64,000 nt of DNA, from assembly GCF_000246855.1 (NCBI RefSeq), contig NC_016609.1:7824744-7888743 (forward strand), in the 5' to 3' direction. This DNA comes from Niastella koreensis GR20-10 (GTDB lineage Bacteria > Bacteroidota > Bacteroidia > Chitinophagales > Chitinophagaceae). The position numbers were made by a program, and so were the translations under genes. Below the pieces are notes generated by a model. It saw nothing but the letters and a program-made list of their open reading frames with translations, was not told where the DNA came from and did no database searches. Position 1 is the stretch's first letter. The number at the start of each line of letters is the position of its first letter. Positions 7,015 through 16,387 of this stretch are shown here, piece by piece.

Positions 7015-8877
7015 ATGTTTCCAGAATACGACGTAATTGTAGTAGGGGCAGGCCATGCCGGTTGTGAAGCAGCCGCTGCCGCCGCCAACCTTGGTTCAAA
7101 GGTGCTGTTAGTAACCATGAACATGCAAACCATTGCCCAAATGAGTTGCAACCCAGCTATGGGTGGTATTGCCAAAGGTCAAATTGTTAGAGAAATCGAT
7201 GCTATGGGTGGATACTCTGGTATCGTTACCGATCTAAGTATGATCCAGTTTCGCATGTTGAACCTTTCAAAAGGTCCGGCCATGTGGAGCCCGCGCGCAC
7301 AAAATGACCGCATGTTATTTGCCGCCACCTGGCGCGAAATGCTGGAGAAAACTCCTAATGTAGATTTCTATCAGGACATGGTTCGCTCCCTCATCATAAA
7401 AGATGGCCGGGCTTGCGGTGTGGTAACTGGTCTTGGCCATGAAATTCCATCGAAGTCAGTTGTTATAACCAGCGGTACATTTTTGAATGGTATCATTCAT
7501 ATTGGCGAAAAACAATTTGGCGGTGGTCGCGTAGCAGAAAAAGCTGCTACCGGTATTACCGAGCAATTGGTAGAATATGGTTTTGAAAGTGACCGACTGA
7601 AAACCGGTACGCCTCCACGTATCGATGGCCGCAGTTTGGATTATAGTAAAATGGAAGAACAGAAAGGCGACGAAAAAATGGTTGGCTTTTCTTACACTGA
7701 AACTAAAAAACCAATTGAACAACGAAGTTGCTGGATCACCTATACAAGCCAGAAAGTACATGACATTTTAAAAACTGGGTTCGACAGGAGTCCTATGTAC
7801 GCCGGAAGAATTGAGGGTGTTGGTCCAAGGTATTGCCCAAGTATAGAAGACAAGATCAATCGTTTTGCTGAAAGGGAAAGACATCAGCTTTTTGTAGAAC
7901 CCGAAGGTTGGAACACCGTCGAGATCTATGTAAATGGTTTCTCTACTTCGCTGCCTGAAGAAGTGCAGTATGCAGCGCTTCGCCAGGTTCCTGGTTTTGA
8001 AAATGTACGCATCTTCCGTCCTGGTTATGCCATCGAATACGACTACTTTCCACCAACTCAGTTGAACCATTCACTGGAAACAAAACTGATCAGTAATTTA
8101 TTCTTTGCCGGACAAATAAACGGAACTACCGGTTACGAAGAAGCCGCTTGTCAGGGACTGATGGCCGGCATTAACGCTCACCAAAAAGCAAAAGAATTAG
8201 ACCCGGTTATTTTAAAAAGAAGTGATGCTTATATCGGCGTGTTGATCGATGATCTTATCAGCAAAGGAACTGAAGAACCATATCGCATGTTCACCAGCCG
8301 CGCCGAATTCAGAACCATCCTTCGCCAGGATAATGCTGATCTTCGTCTTACCGGATTGAGTTATCAATTGGGTTTGGCTTCCCAGGAAAGAATGGACAAA
8401 GTGGCCAACAAAAGAGAAGGCGTTGAAAAAATAAAAGATATTCTTAAAGAGATCTCTCTTGATCCCAGTGAAGCCGATGGATTCCTGGCTGAAAATAATT
8501 CAGCTCCATTACCGCAGAAACAAAAAGCTACCCAGATATTGTTGCGCCCGAATGTTTCGCTGGAAGGTATGATGGCCGGCTTGCCAAAAATTAAAGAAGC
8601 GCTTACCGGCTTCACTAAGGAAATTATTGAACAAGCCGACATCCAGATCAAATACAATGTATACATCGAAAAAGAAAAAGAACTGGTAAAAAGAATGAAC
8701 CAGCTCGAAGATCTGCTGATTCCGGAAAACTTCGATTACAATAAGATCACTTCTTTATCGAATGAAGCATTACAGAAATTTAAAAAAATAAAACCGCGTA
8801 CACTGGGCCAGGCAAGCCGCATCAGTGGAGTGAATCCAAGCGATGTGCAAATACTGATGGTGTATATGGGACGGTAG
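7015..8877 (+). CDS. mnmG: tRNA uridine-5-carboxymethylaminomethyl modification enzyme MnmG (GidA)
   Basis: MnmG with MnmE installs the cmnm5 group on U34 of several tRNAs, using FAD and methylene-tetrahydrofolate. The 620-aa product has the N-terminal dinucleotide-binding motif (VIVVGAGHAGCEAAAAAANLGSKVLLVT), the conserved SCNPAMGGIAKGQIVREIDAMGG block, the GPAMWSPRAQNDR block, LKTGTPPRIDG and the second FAD-site motif FAGQINGTTGYEEAACQGL. Its C-terminal helical domain ends in the RISGVNPSDVQILMVYMGR block. Full length. gidA is a frequent neighbour of replication origins in bacteria, which fits the origin-like features on both sides here. Confidence 0.97.
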   Translation: MFPEYDVIVVGAGHAGCEAAAAAANLGSKVLLVTMNMQTIAQMSCNPAMGGIAKGQIVREIDAMGGYSGIVTDLSMIQFRMLNLSKGPAMWSPRAQNDRMLFAATWREMLEKTPNVDFYQDMVRSLIIKDGRACGVVTGLGHEIPSKSVVITSGTFLNGIIHIGEKQFGGGRVAEKAATGITEQLVEYGFESDRLKTGTPPRIDGRSLDYSKMEEQKGDEKMVGFSYTETKKPIEQRSCWITYTSQKVHDILKTGFDRSPMYAGRIEGVGPRYCPSIEDKINRFAERERHQLFVEPEGWNTVEIYVNGFSTSLPEEVQYAALRQVPGFENVRIFRPGYAIEYDYFPPTQLNHSLETKLISNLFFAGQINGTTGYEEAACQGLMAGINAHQKAKELDPVILKRSDAYIGVLIDDLISKGTEEPYRMFTSRAEFRTILRQDNADLRLTGLSYQLGLASQERMDKVANKREGVEKIKDILKEISLDPSEADGFLAENNSAPLPQKQKATQILLRPNVSLEGMMAGLPKIKEALTGFTKEIIEQADIQIKYNVYIEKEKELVKRMNQLEDLLIPENFDYNKITSLSNEALQKFKKIKPRTLGQASRISGVNPSDVQILMVYMGR

Positions 8878-8920
8878 AAAAATTGAATGTTGAATATCGA
8901 AGTATAAATACTTATAATAT

Positions 8921-8953
8921 AAAAAGGGCTTCTGAATTAACAGACCCTTTTTA
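8921..8953 (+). terminator. Terminator after mnmG
   Basis: AAAAAGGG and CCCTTTTT arms with inner CTG/CAG pairing around GAATTAA; it can act in both directions. Confidence 0.65.
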
Positions 8954-9022
8954 TTTACATAGTAAATATTTTAAATTCGATTATACCTATTATCAAACCA
9001 CCGGTTCTACTTCACTCAGAAT

Positions 9023-9802
9023 CTATATCTGTGAATAGGGAACCGGTTCTAAAAATACGCGGTGAATATTTGAAACCGTGTTGGCGTAGATTGGATCGTT
9101 AGATATCTTTTTCCAATCTGCATCGGCGCCAAACGCCGCCCAGTTTTTATCACGTTCCTCCATATTTTTAAACGTGATCATATACGTTAGGCATGGAAGA
9201 TTTGGTCCGGCAATGGCATCACCAAAAAATACCCGGTTCAATTTTGTTCTATCAAAAATGGTGAACTCTTCAGTATTGAACATTTTCACTTTTCTGCGTA
9301 CCGCATCTTCATTGTATCCTTCGTAAGTACGCATTTCAAAAATGCGGGTTTCCTTAGCAGGAATTTTTATTGCTGGCTGATTTTCAAAAGCAATCAACAG
9401 CGAAGAATTATACCTGTTGAAAACCGGTTTTTCAGCCGGCACTTTATCCCACTCGGCACTGTTCTGAATAAAGTCTTTGTCTGACTTTACTTTCATATTG
9501 ATATCGCCATACTCTTCCAATGAAGGATAAACGATCAGCACATAAACTTTGGCAGGTTCAGTCTTTCCAATTTCTTTGAAAACACCTACGTTCTTAACAC
9601 CGAATTTATTGAAGGCAGGAATCAATGCTTTCTCGAGATAAGCATGCAACGCATTCTGATTTCCGCCAAAATGAATTTCGTATTCCCGGATTTCATACAA
9701 TTCCTTTTTACCAGCCCTGGCTTCACCTGCATAAGATAATTTTCCTGCAAGCAATGCAGAAGATGTGATGGCAGCGTTCTGGATAAAGTTTCTTCTTTTC
9801 AT
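9023..9802 (-). CDS. Exported NIPSNAP-family protein
   Basis: 259 aa. The N-terminus MKRRNFIQNAAITSSALLAGKLSYAGEARA is a Tat- or Sec-like signal with twin Arg and the RRNFIQ pattern common in Bacteroidota secreted proteins. Two NIPSNAP ferredoxin-like repeats follow: YEIREYEIHFGGNQNALHAYLEKALIPAFNKFGVKNVGVF (about residues 36-75) and TRIFEMRTYEGYNEDAVRRKVKMFN (about 150-175). NIPSNAP proteins have no firmly known enzymatic role. It is read in the same direction as the fRMsr gene, whose stop lies 19 bp upstream, so they may be co-transcribed. Confidence 0.85.
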   Translation of the reverse strand: MKRRNFIQNAAITSSALLAGKLSYAGEARAGKKELYEIREYEIHFGGNQNALHAYLEKALIPAFNKFGVKNVGVFKEIGKTEPAKVYVLIVYPSLEEYGDINMKVKSDKDFIQNSAEWDKVPAEKPVFNRYNSSLLIAFENQPAIKIPAKETRIFEMRTYEGYNEDAVRRKVKMFNTEEFTIFDRTKLNRVFFGDAIAGPNLPCLTYMITFKNMEERDKNWAAFGADADWKKISNDPIYANTVSNIHRVFLEPVPYSQI

Positions 9803-9820
9803 ATGGAAAGCAAATATTAG

Positions 9821-10297
9821 CTATTCAAAAATGATGAGGTCCACAATTTCTTCGAGGAATTTTTTATCTGTTTCATCAAATGCAGCGAGTTGTTCACTGT
9901 CAACATCCAGCACACCCATCACCTTGTTGTTGCGAATTACCGGAACAACAATTTCCGATCTGGACTTACTGCTGCAGGCAATATGTCCGGGAAATTTTTC
10001 TACATCAGGCACCACAATGGTTTGAGCCTTTTCCCAGCTGGTGCCACAAACGCCTCTGCCTTTTTTGATTCGGGTACACGCCACCGGTCCCTGAAATGGC
10101 GCAAGTACCAATTGATTTTCTTTCACCAGGTAGAACCCAATCCACAACCAGCCGAACTGTTCCATCAACGCCGCAACAATGTTAGCCAGGTTTGCGACGA
10201 GATCGGGCTCGCCTTCAATCAATGCTTTTATTTGAGGAATTACAGATTTATATTTTTCTTCCTTTGTGCCCTGCACAATGCTCAAATCTTCTGCCAT
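9821..10297 (-). CDS. msrC: Free methionine-(R)-sulfoxide reductase, GAF type
   Basis: A 158-aa single GAF domain of the fRMsr (YebR/MsrC) class: FGWLWIGFYLVKENQLVLAPFQGPVACTRIKKGRGVCGTSW, then QTIVVPDVEKFPGHIACSSKSRSEIVVPVIRNNKVMGVLDVDS. The three conserved Cys of the family (PVAC, GVCG, HIAC) are all present. It repairs free oxidised methionine in the cytoplasm, with thioredoxin as usual reductant. nadA lies 119 bp upstream on the same strand. That gap holds a DnaA-box-like TTTTCCACA at 10396-10404. Confidence 0.9.
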   Translation of the reverse strand: MAEDLSIVQGTKEEKYKSVIPQIKALIEGEPDLVANLANIVAALMEQFGWLWIGFYLVKENQLVLAPFQGPVACTRIKKGRGVCGTSWEKAQTIVVPDVEKFPGHIACSSKSRSEIVVPVIRNNKVMGVLDVDSEQLAAFDETDKKFLEEIVDLIIFE

Positions 10298-10395
10298 GGA
10301 GCAAATATAGAGTTAAAGCTTATTTCACAAAACGATAATGTCTCAAATCGCCTCCCTTAACACCCATTGTGTCGAAATAGGGGCTTATTACCAGG

Positions 10396-10404
10396 TTTTC
10401 CACA
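10396..10404 (+). promoter_or_regulatory. Outlying DnaA-box-like 9-mer
   Basis: TTTTCCACA fits the relaxed DnaA-box consensus TTWTNCACA. It lies in the gap between nadA and msrC, about 1.1 kb from the dense cluster on the other side of nadA, with a TTATTCCAC next to it. Confidence 0.35.
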
Positions 10405-10415
10405 GGTTATTCCAC

Positions 10416-11426
10416 TTATAAACCATATTTAGCGCTGATTTCCAGCATTCTATCAATTGGTTGCTGAGCTGCCTTGCGTAATTCCTCGTCCATGTTGATT
10501 TCCGGTGTTTCGTACTCCATGCACAGGTACAGCTTTTCCAGGGTATTCAACTTCATGTGTGGACAATCGTTGCAGGCGCAGCTGTTATTGGGTGGTGCGG
10601 GAATGAAAGTTTTATTTGGAGAAGCTTTTTGCATCTGGTGCAAAATGCCGGTTTCGGTGGCAACAATGAATTCGGTGGCGTCACTCTGCTGACTGTATTT
10701 CAGCAAACCAGTTGTGGAACCGATATAGTCGGCTATTCGCAGCACCGCCTCTTCACACTCGGGGTGGGCGATGAATTTTGCATTGGGGTGGCGGGTCTTC
10801 AGCTTAGTGATCTTTTCCAGGCTGAAAATTTCATGCACCATGCAGGCGCCATTCCACAAAACCATATCCCGGCCGGTTTTCTTCACCAGGTAGGCGCCTA
10901 GGTTTTTGTCGGGGGCGAAAATGATTGGCTGGTCTTTCGGCACACTTTCCACAATTTTCTCGGCATTGCTCGAAGTAACGATGATGTCGCTCAGCGCTTT
11001 GATCTCGGCCGAGCAATTCACATACGAAATCACGATATGATCGGGATGCTGTTCTTTGAACTTTCTGAATGGTTCGGCCGGCGCGCTGTCGGCCAGCGAA
11101 CAACCTGCATTCAGATCGGGCAGCAGTACCTTCTTGGCTGGATTTAAAATTTTCGCTGTTTCGGCCATGAAGTGAACGCCGGCAAAAACGATGATATCCG
11201 CGCTGGTTTTTTCCGCCTGCTGCGCCAAACCCAAACTATCCCCAATGTAGTCAGCCACATCCTGAATATCTGGCTCCTGGTAGTAGTGCGCGAGCAGCAC
11301 CATATTTTTTTCTTTTTTCAACCGTTCGATTTCCGAAAACAAATCGATTGTGGGGTCAATCTCGATATCGAGGAATCCTTTCTTCGGCACATTTTTTTTT
11401 GCGTTAGCTACGTGGATATCTTCCAT
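10416..11426 (-). CDS. nadA: Quinolinate synthase
   Basis: NadA condenses iminoaspartate with dihydroxyacetone phosphate to quinolinate, the first committed precursor of NAD, using an oxygen-sensitive [4Fe-4S] cluster. The 336-aa product has the family blocks [42 protein letters not shown] and [20 protein letters not shown]. The cluster ligands fit C109 (AGCSLAD), C195 (GACMVHE) and C288 within CACNDCPHM. No nadB or nadC is adjacent. Its start borders the candidate replication origin, so its promoter must lie within that AT-rich strip. Confidence 0.96.
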   Translation of the reverse strand: MEDIHVANAKKNVPKKGFLDIEIDPTIDLFSEIERLKKEKNMVLLAHYYQEPDIQDVADYIGDSLGLAQQAEKTSADIIVFAGVHFMAETAKILNPAKKVLLPDLNAGCSLADSAPAEPFRKFKEQHPDHIVISYVNCSAEIKALSDIIVTSSNAEKIVESVPKDQPIIFAPDKNLGAYLVKKTGRDMVLWNGACMVHEIFSLEKITKLKTRHPNAKFIAHPECEEAVLRIADYIGSTTGLLKYSQQSDATEFIVATETGILHQMQKASPNKTFIPAPPNNSCACNDCPHMKLNTLEKLYLCMEYETPEINMDEELRKAAQQPIDRMLEISAKYGL

Positions 11427-11996
11427 AGTATTTATATTAATTTCTTTTTTTTATAAATAACCTATTACTATTACGGCTGTGAATTAGTGGATAAAAAGCT
11501 TTTCAGGAAATTTGGTAAAGTTACAACAACCTGGTTATCCACGGTTTTCCACTTTCTCTCCACATCTAACAAATAAGGACTGGCGTAGGTTTTAGGCAGT
11601 TTTCCACCCTGGTGGATTAAAAAGGGCCTGAAGAAAATTAACGATAATAACACCCAAAAAGTCTGTTAATGGAGGTCTAATAACTTAGGGGTTTTATACA
11701 CCGCCCGGTAGGTGAAAGTATGGATCGAAACTTATTGCCCAACTATCCACCGTTTCTGACGAGCGAAAACCCGGGTTACCAACATATTTTAGAGGTTATC
11801 CAGTTTTAATGTTAGAATTGTTTTCACGACACTGTTCCACAACCTTCGCATATATTATAAAATTTGGCGTTATTCACAGCCGTGGAGATTGGTAAAACCT
11901 TTATTTGATGCTGGTTTTGAGCGGTTTTCCACAGTTTGTTCATAAACATTTTTCACCTATTTTTGCCATCCTCTATAAAAAGAGGTATACACTTTT
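11427..11996. other. oriC: Candidate replication origin: dense cluster of DnaA-box-like 9-mers
   Basis: A 570-bp gene-free region between the diverging nadA and ppiD genes. Forward-strand hits near TTATCCACA: TTATCCACG 11535, TTTTCCACT 11545, TTTTCCACC 11600, CTATCCACC 11743, TTATCCAGT 11796, TGTTCCACA 11833, TTATTCACA 11870, TTTTCCACA 11925, TTTTTCACC 11949. Reverse-strand hits: TAATTCACA (11478-11486), TTATCCACT (11486-11494), TAATCCACC (11611-11619). Two match TTWTNCACA exactly (11870 and 11925). An AT-rich strip (11428-11475) at the nadA end could serve as the unwinding element. Two parS-like sites lie 5.5-8 kb away. The origin call is inference; dnaA itself is not in the window. Confidence 0.6.
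11935..11965 (+). promoter_or_regulatory. Bacteroidota promoter of the ppiD-like gene, adjoining a DnaA box
   Basis: TTTG (11935-11938) and TATTTTTG (11958-11965) are separated by 19 bp, matching the Bacteroidota consensus TTTG-N19-TAnnTTTG. The DnaA-box-like TTTTCCACA at 11925-11933 ends one base before the -33 element, so DnaA could influence this promoter. Confidence 0.65.
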
Positions 11997-14147
11997 ATGT
12001 CAGTTATTCAATCTATCCGCGACAAAGCAGCGTGGATTATCATTGGTGCGATTGCATTGGCCCTTATCGCCTTTATTGTACAGGATGCCCTTCAGGGAGG
12101 TGGCCGTGGTTTGTTCAGCGGTAATTCAACTACGCTGGGTAAAGTCAATGGTACCAGTATCGATCTGCGCGATTTTGAGGCACGTTACAAAATGGCCGAA
12201 GATAACTACCGCAATCAGAATTACCCCGTGAATGATCAATTGCGTAGTCAGATCCGTGAGAGTCTGTGGAACGAGTACGTAGAGGACGCGTTAATGACAG
12301 ATGAATATGCCAAGCTCGGCATCACTATATCTGACAAAGAAGTGGGTGATATACTATATGGTGATAACCCACCCCAAATGTTAAAACAACAGTTTACCGA
12401 TTCAACCGGTAGATTCAATGCAGCGGCTGCTTACCAGGCCATTCGTTCACTGAAAAAAGGTACACCTCAATACAACAGCTTCTGGGGTGAGTTTGTACCC
12501 GCCCTGGAAAAAAGCCGTCAGCGTGAAAAATTCACTGCGCTGGTTGGAAAAAGTATGTACGTTCCAAAATGGTTGCTGGAGAAAACCAATGCCGAGAACA
12601 GCCAACGTGCTGCGATTTCATATGTGAACGTTCCATATTCTTCTATTCCTGATTCCAGCATCACCGTATCAAACGAAGATGTGCAGGATTATATAAATAA
12701 ACATAAAGACGCATATCAACAGGAAAATGGACGTACCCTGATTTATGTTTCTTTTGATGCATCTCCAACCTCTGCGGATAGCGCAAAAATAAAAGATGAC
12801 ATAGCCAAACAAAAAGATGCTTTGGCCGCTGCCAACACTACTGCTGAAATTCAAACCGTAATGGCTAACAGCGGCAGCGAAACGCCCTATTTTGATGGCT
12901 ATGTACTGAGCAGCCATATGCAAATGGGCAATGCCGATACTTTGCGTAAACTGGCCGATGGCCAGATCATCGGGCCTTACCAGGATGGTCCGAATTTTAC
13001 CATGGCTAAAATGATTGGCCGTCGCCAAATGCCCGATAGCGTAAAATGCCGTCACATCTTAATTAAAATAGGTGATCAGCAGGGTCAGGCAAGAACCGAT
13101 AGTGCTGCTAAAAAATTGATCGATAGTATCCAGGCCGCAATTGCAGGTGGCGCCAGCTTCGACAGCATGGTGGCTAAATATAGCGACGATGGTGGCAGCA
13201 AGGAAAAACGTGGTGATCTTAACCCCGGCGAATACGAATTTAATTCACTGCAGTTCTCTAACCTGAGCAAGGAATTTGCTGAGGTGATCTTCTATGGTAC
13301 CCCCGGCGAAAAGAAAGTAGTAAAAGTTGAGAACCAGTCTTACAGCGGTTACCATTATATAGAAGTACTGAGCCAGAAGAAAGTGGAAACAGCTTTCAAA
13401 ATTGCTTATATCTCACACGCCATTGTTCCAACTGATGAAACAATCAACACCGCCAGTGGCAGGGCATCGCAGTTTGCTGCTGCCAGCCGCGACACCAAGC
13501 AGTTTGATGAAAATGCTACCAAAGAAAAACTGAATAAATTACAGGCCGATGTGAAAGAATCTGATTTCATGATCATGGGTCTGGGTGAGTCACGCGAAAT
13601 TATTCGCTGGGCTTTCAATGATGCTAAAAGAGGATCTGTTGCTGAGCACGCTTACCAGGTAGGTGATAAATTTGTAGTACCTGCAGTTGCCGGCGTTTCT
13701 GAAAAAGGAACCATGTCTGTTGAAAAAGCCCGTCCATTGGTTGAATACAAAGTTCGCAATGAGAAAAAGGCCGACAACATTGTAAAGAAAATCGGCAGTG
13801 CTTCAACACTCGAAGCAGTAGCACAGGCTACCGGTCAACAGGTATTTAACAATGACAGTATTTCTTTCGGCAGCACCTTTATTCCAAATGTGGGTAACGA
13901 ATTGAAAGTACTGGGCGCTTCTTTCAACAAAGACTACCAGTCAAAAATTTCTGGTCCAATCAAAGGTGAAATTGGCGTTTTTGTTATCAAGGTTAATAAC
14001 ATCAGTGCGGTACCTAATCCAAACTTTGATGTGAAAGCACAACAACAGGCCATTCAACAACAAATGGGTTCTATGTTTGGCTACCGGGTTATGGAAATTA
14101 TGAAAAAATCTGCAGACATAAAAGATAATAGAATTAAGTTCTTCTAG
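11997..14147 (+). CDS. Membrane-anchored peptidyl-prolyl isomerase (SurA/PpiD type)
   Basis: 716 aa. One N-terminal membrane helix (WIIIGAIALALIAFIVQDAL, residues 13-32) anchors the protein, with the remainder in the periplasm. A SurA-type N-terminal chaperone domain follows (LGKVNGTSIDLRDFEARYKMAEDNYRNQ). A parvulin domain sits at about residues 345-465 (VKCRHILIKIGD, SFDSMVAKYSDDGGSKEKRGDLNPGEY, GYHYIEVL). The C-terminal third has a weaker second module. This is the PpiD layout: assistance of outer-membrane and periplasmic protein folding. It has its own promoter at 11935 and a very strong terminator at 14168, so it is a single-gene unit. Confidence 0.9.
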   Translation: MSVIQSIRDKAAWIIIGAIALALIAFIVQDALQGGGRGLFSGNSTTLGKVNGTSIDLRDFEARYKMAEDNYRNQNYPVNDQLRSQIRESLWNEYVEDALMTDEYAKLGITISDKEVGDILYGDNPPQMLKQQFTDSTGRFNAAAAYQAIRSLKKGTPQYNSFWGEFVPALEKSRQREKFTALVGKSMYVPKWLLEKTNAENSQRAAISYVNVPYSSIPDSSITVSNEDVQDYINKHKDAYQQENGRTLIYVSFDASPTSADSAKIKDDIAKQKDALAAANTTAEIQTVMANSGSETPYFDGYVLSSHMQMGNADTLRKLADGQIIGPYQDGPNFTMAKMIGRRQMPDSVKCRHILIKIGDQQGQARTDSAAKKLIDSIQAAIAGGASFDSMVAKYSDDGGSKEKRGDLNPGEYEFNSLQFSNLSKEFAEVIFYGTPGEKKVVKVENQSYSGYHYIEVLSQKKVETAFKIAYISHAIVPTDETINTASGRASQFAAASRDTKQFDENATKEKLNKLQADVKESDFMIMGLGESREIIRWAFNDAKRGSVAEHAYQVGDKFVVPAVAGVSEKGTMSVEKARPLVEYKVRNEKKADNIVKKIGSASTLEAVAQATGQQVFNNDSISFGSTFIPNVGNELKVLGASFNKDYQSKISGPIKGEIGVFVIKVNNISAVPNPNFDVKAQQQAIQQQMGSMFGYRVMEIMKKSADIKDNRIKFF

Positions 14148-14167
14148 TTTATAAGTTAACAAGTTGA

Positions 14168-14207
14168 TAGGGTTGACGAGTTTTAAACTCGTCAACCCTA
14201 TTTTTTT
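14168..14207 (+). terminator. Strong terminator after the ppiD-like gene
   Basis: Arms of 16 bp (14168-14183 and 14185-14200) are perfectly complementary around a single central T, followed by seven more T. Nearby, at 14263-14284, a further palindrome (AGGTTAACCT flanked by TGTCAAC direct repeats) belongs to the word-repeat family described in the findings. Confidence 0.9.
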
Positions 14208-14347
14208 GATATTTATTCATACCAGCCTGTTTATCAGCGCGAAACTCAGGATCTCGCCTTACTTGTCAACAGGTTAACCTGTCAACTTTTCAACTGTCTT
14301 CTTAAATGTACTATCTAAACTTATTAACTATTTAGCCTATTCCGTGT

Positions 14348-14355
14348 TACCTTTG
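14348..14355 (+). promoter_or_regulatory. -7 box before the DUF2480 gene
   Basis: TACCTTTG fits TAnnTTTG and lies 20 bp before the start codon at 14376. No convincing -33 element. Confidence 0.45.
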
Positions 14356-14375
14356 TAACTGATAAGTGAAAGTAT

Positions 14376-14882
14376 ATGAGTGAAGAAATAGTAAATAAAG
14401 TCGCGCAAAGCCAGTTGGTCACCCTCGACCTGGAAAGCTATTTTCCTGCGGAAGAGATTGCGGTCTTTGACCTGAAGCCTCATTTATTTATGGAGCTGAT
14501 CCTGAAAGAAAAGGAATTTCGCGCCGCCTTGCAAAGCAATGACTGGAGTGTTTACCAGGATAAAGTAGTAGCCGTTACCTGTACAGCCGATGCCATTATT
14601 CCCATGTGGGCATATATGCTGGTAGGTTCGTACCTGCAGCCGGTTGCAAAGGATATTGTTTTTGGCGATGAAGCTACTGCCCGTCAACAATTATTTATAC
14701 AGAAGATCGAATCCATAGATACAACGCCGTATATTGATAAAAGAATTGTGGTAAAAGGATGTGGGGATATACCCATAGGAGAGTTTGCCTACCTGGCCAT
14801 TACCAAAAAGTTGATGCCGGTAGCCAGGAGTATTATGTATGGCGAACCTTGCAGCACAGTGCCTATCTTTAAAAAGAAATAA
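14376..14882 (+). CDS. DUF2480-family protein
   Basis: 168 aa matching, from memory, the Bacteroidota DUF2480 pattern: EEIVNKVAQSQLVTLDLESYFP, DLKPHLFMELILKEKEFRAAL, DWSVYQDKVVAVTCTADAIIPMWAYMLV and a C-terminal VVKGCGDIPIGEFAYLAITKKLMPVARSIMYGEPCSTVPIFKK. The conserved Cys in VTCTADAIIP, VKGCGD and GEPCST could bind metal, but function is unknown. No signal peptide or membrane helix. It has its own terminator. Confidence 0.85.
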   Translation: MSEEIVNKVAQSQLVTLDLESYFPAEEIAVFDLKPHLFMELILKEKEFRAALQSNDWSVYQDKVVAVTCTADAIIPMWAYMLVGSYLQPVAKDIVFGDEATARQQLFIQKIESIDTTPYIDKRIVVKGCGDIPIGEFAYLAITKKLMPVARSIMYGEPCSTVPIFKKK

Positions 14883-14889
14883 CTAACGA

Positions 14890-14919
14890 AGCCGATGCCA
14901 TAGCGTCGGCTTTTTTTTT
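14890..14919 (+). terminator. Terminator after the DUF2480 gene
   Basis: GCCGATGC pairs with GCGTCGGC (one G-T pair), followed by nine T. Confidence 0.85.
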
Positions 14920-14953
14920 GCTTGCTACACTAATAAACTAAAACTGCCCGACC

Positions 14954-16360
14954 ATGGACGTTGAAATATTAGCACGCATCCAATTTGCATTTACTATTGC
15001 CTTTCACTACATCTACCCGCCTTTAAGTATCGGACTTGGTTTATTGCTCGTTGTATTTGAAGGCCTGTATTTGAAAACGGGCAATAAAATGTATGAGCAG
15101 ATCACCCGTTTCTGGATCAAGATCTTTGCCCTGATCTTTGGTATTGGTGTAGCAACCGGTATTATAATGGAGTTTGAGTTTGGTACCAACTGGGCCACCT
15201 ATTCAAAGTATGTGGGCGATATTTTCGGAAGCGCGCTGGCAGCTGAAGGAATTTTTGCATTTGCTTTGGAGTCGGGCTTTTTAGGGATCCTCATTTTTGG
15301 CTGGAACCGGGTTAGCTCGCGTGTTCACTTCTTCTCCACTATCATGGTCTTCCTGGGATCTATGTTCTCCGCCATCTGGATCGTGGTAGCCAACTCCTGG
15401 CAACAAACGCCTGCCGGTTTTCATATCGTAGGCAGTGGTATGGAAGCCCGCGCCGAGATCACCGATTTCTGGGCCATGGTGTTCAACCCATCGAGCGTAC
15501 AACGGCTGATGCACGTTTGGATAGCCGCCTTCCTGGCCGGAATTTTTTTAGTACTGAGTGTGAATGCCTGGTATATCTTAAAAGGAAAACACCTCGAAAC
15601 TGCAAAACGCTCTTTCAAAATAGCCCTGATTGCTGCAACTGTTTTCTCCCTGTTACAATTGGTAGCAGGACATAGCAGTGCCGATGTGGTATACAAACAT
15701 CAGCCCGCAAAACTCGCTGCGCTCGAAGGGCATTACGATTCCATGGCCGCAGCAGATATGTTCTTACTGGGCTACGTAGATCAAAAAAATCAAAAAGTAA
15801 CCGGGATAAAAATCCCCGGTGGGTTATCTTTTCTCACTCAATTCGATTTTAAAAAACCGGTTAAAGGATTGAACGCTTTTAAACCGGATGAAAGACCCAG
15901 CCAGGTAAATACCATTTTCCAGTTCTATCATATTATGGTGGGGCTGGGCATGTTTATGATTGCCTTAACCCTGTATGCATCGTGGTTGAGTTTCAGGAAT
16001 AAATTGTTTGAAAAACGATGGTTGATGTGGGTTTTCGTATGGGCGGTGCTGGGACCGCAAATAGCCAACCAAACCGGTTGGTTTGCTGCAGAAATGGGCC
16101 GGCAGCCCTGGGTGGTATATGGTTTGTTGAAAACATCTGACGCCCTGTCGAAAACTGTTTCCGCTAACCAGATTGTGTTTTCCCTGATCCTGTTTGCATT
16201 GGTGTATACCATGTTGTTTGTGCTGTTCCTGTATTTATTGAACAAGAAAATTGTTCATGGCCCCGTTGATTACGGAACAAAGGAAGATATTGAAGAAGGA
16301 AGTAAACGAGATAACCCGGTATTGGATCATACCGGCGGCCATGCTATTGCAGCGCACTAA
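14954..16360 (+). CDS. cydA: Cytochrome bd quinol oxidase, subunit I
   Basis: Subunit I carries the quinol site and all three hemes of the high-affinity, proton-motive-force-generating bd oxidase in the inner membrane. 468 aa with the expected multiple helices. The b595-ligand region is near the N-terminus ([23 protein letters not shown]18). [14 protein letters not shown] and the C-terminal [16 protein letters not shown] block are also present. The region between GHSSADVV and the QFYHIM helix is short, so this is the short-Q-loop type. cydB starts 27 bp after the stop. No small CydX/CbdX partner is visible. Confidence 0.96.
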   Translation: MDVEILARIQFAFTIAFHYIYPPLSIGLGLLLVVFEGLYLKTGNKMYEQITRFWIKIFALIFGIGVATGIIMEFEFGTNWATYSKYVGDIFGSALAAEGIFAFALESGFLGILIFGWNRVSSRVHFFSTIMVFLGSMFSAIWIVVANSWQQTPAGFHIVGSGMEARAEITDFWAMVFNPSSVQRLMHVWIAAFLAGIFLVLSVNAWYILKGKHLETAKRSFKIALIAATVFSLLQLVAGHSSADVVYKHQPAKLAALEGHYDSMAAADMFLLGYVDQKNQKVTGIKIPGGLSFLTQFDFKKPVKGLNAFKPDERPSQVNTIFQFYHIMVGLGMFMIALTLYASWLSFRNKLFEKRWLMWVFVWAVLGPQIANQTGWFAAEMGRQPWVVYGLLKTSDALSKTVSANQIVFSLILFALVYTMLFVLFLYLLNKKIVHGPVDYGTKEDIEEGSKRDNPVLDHTGGHAIAAH

Positions 16361-16387
16361 CCCAAATACTCACTACAATTGTAAACA

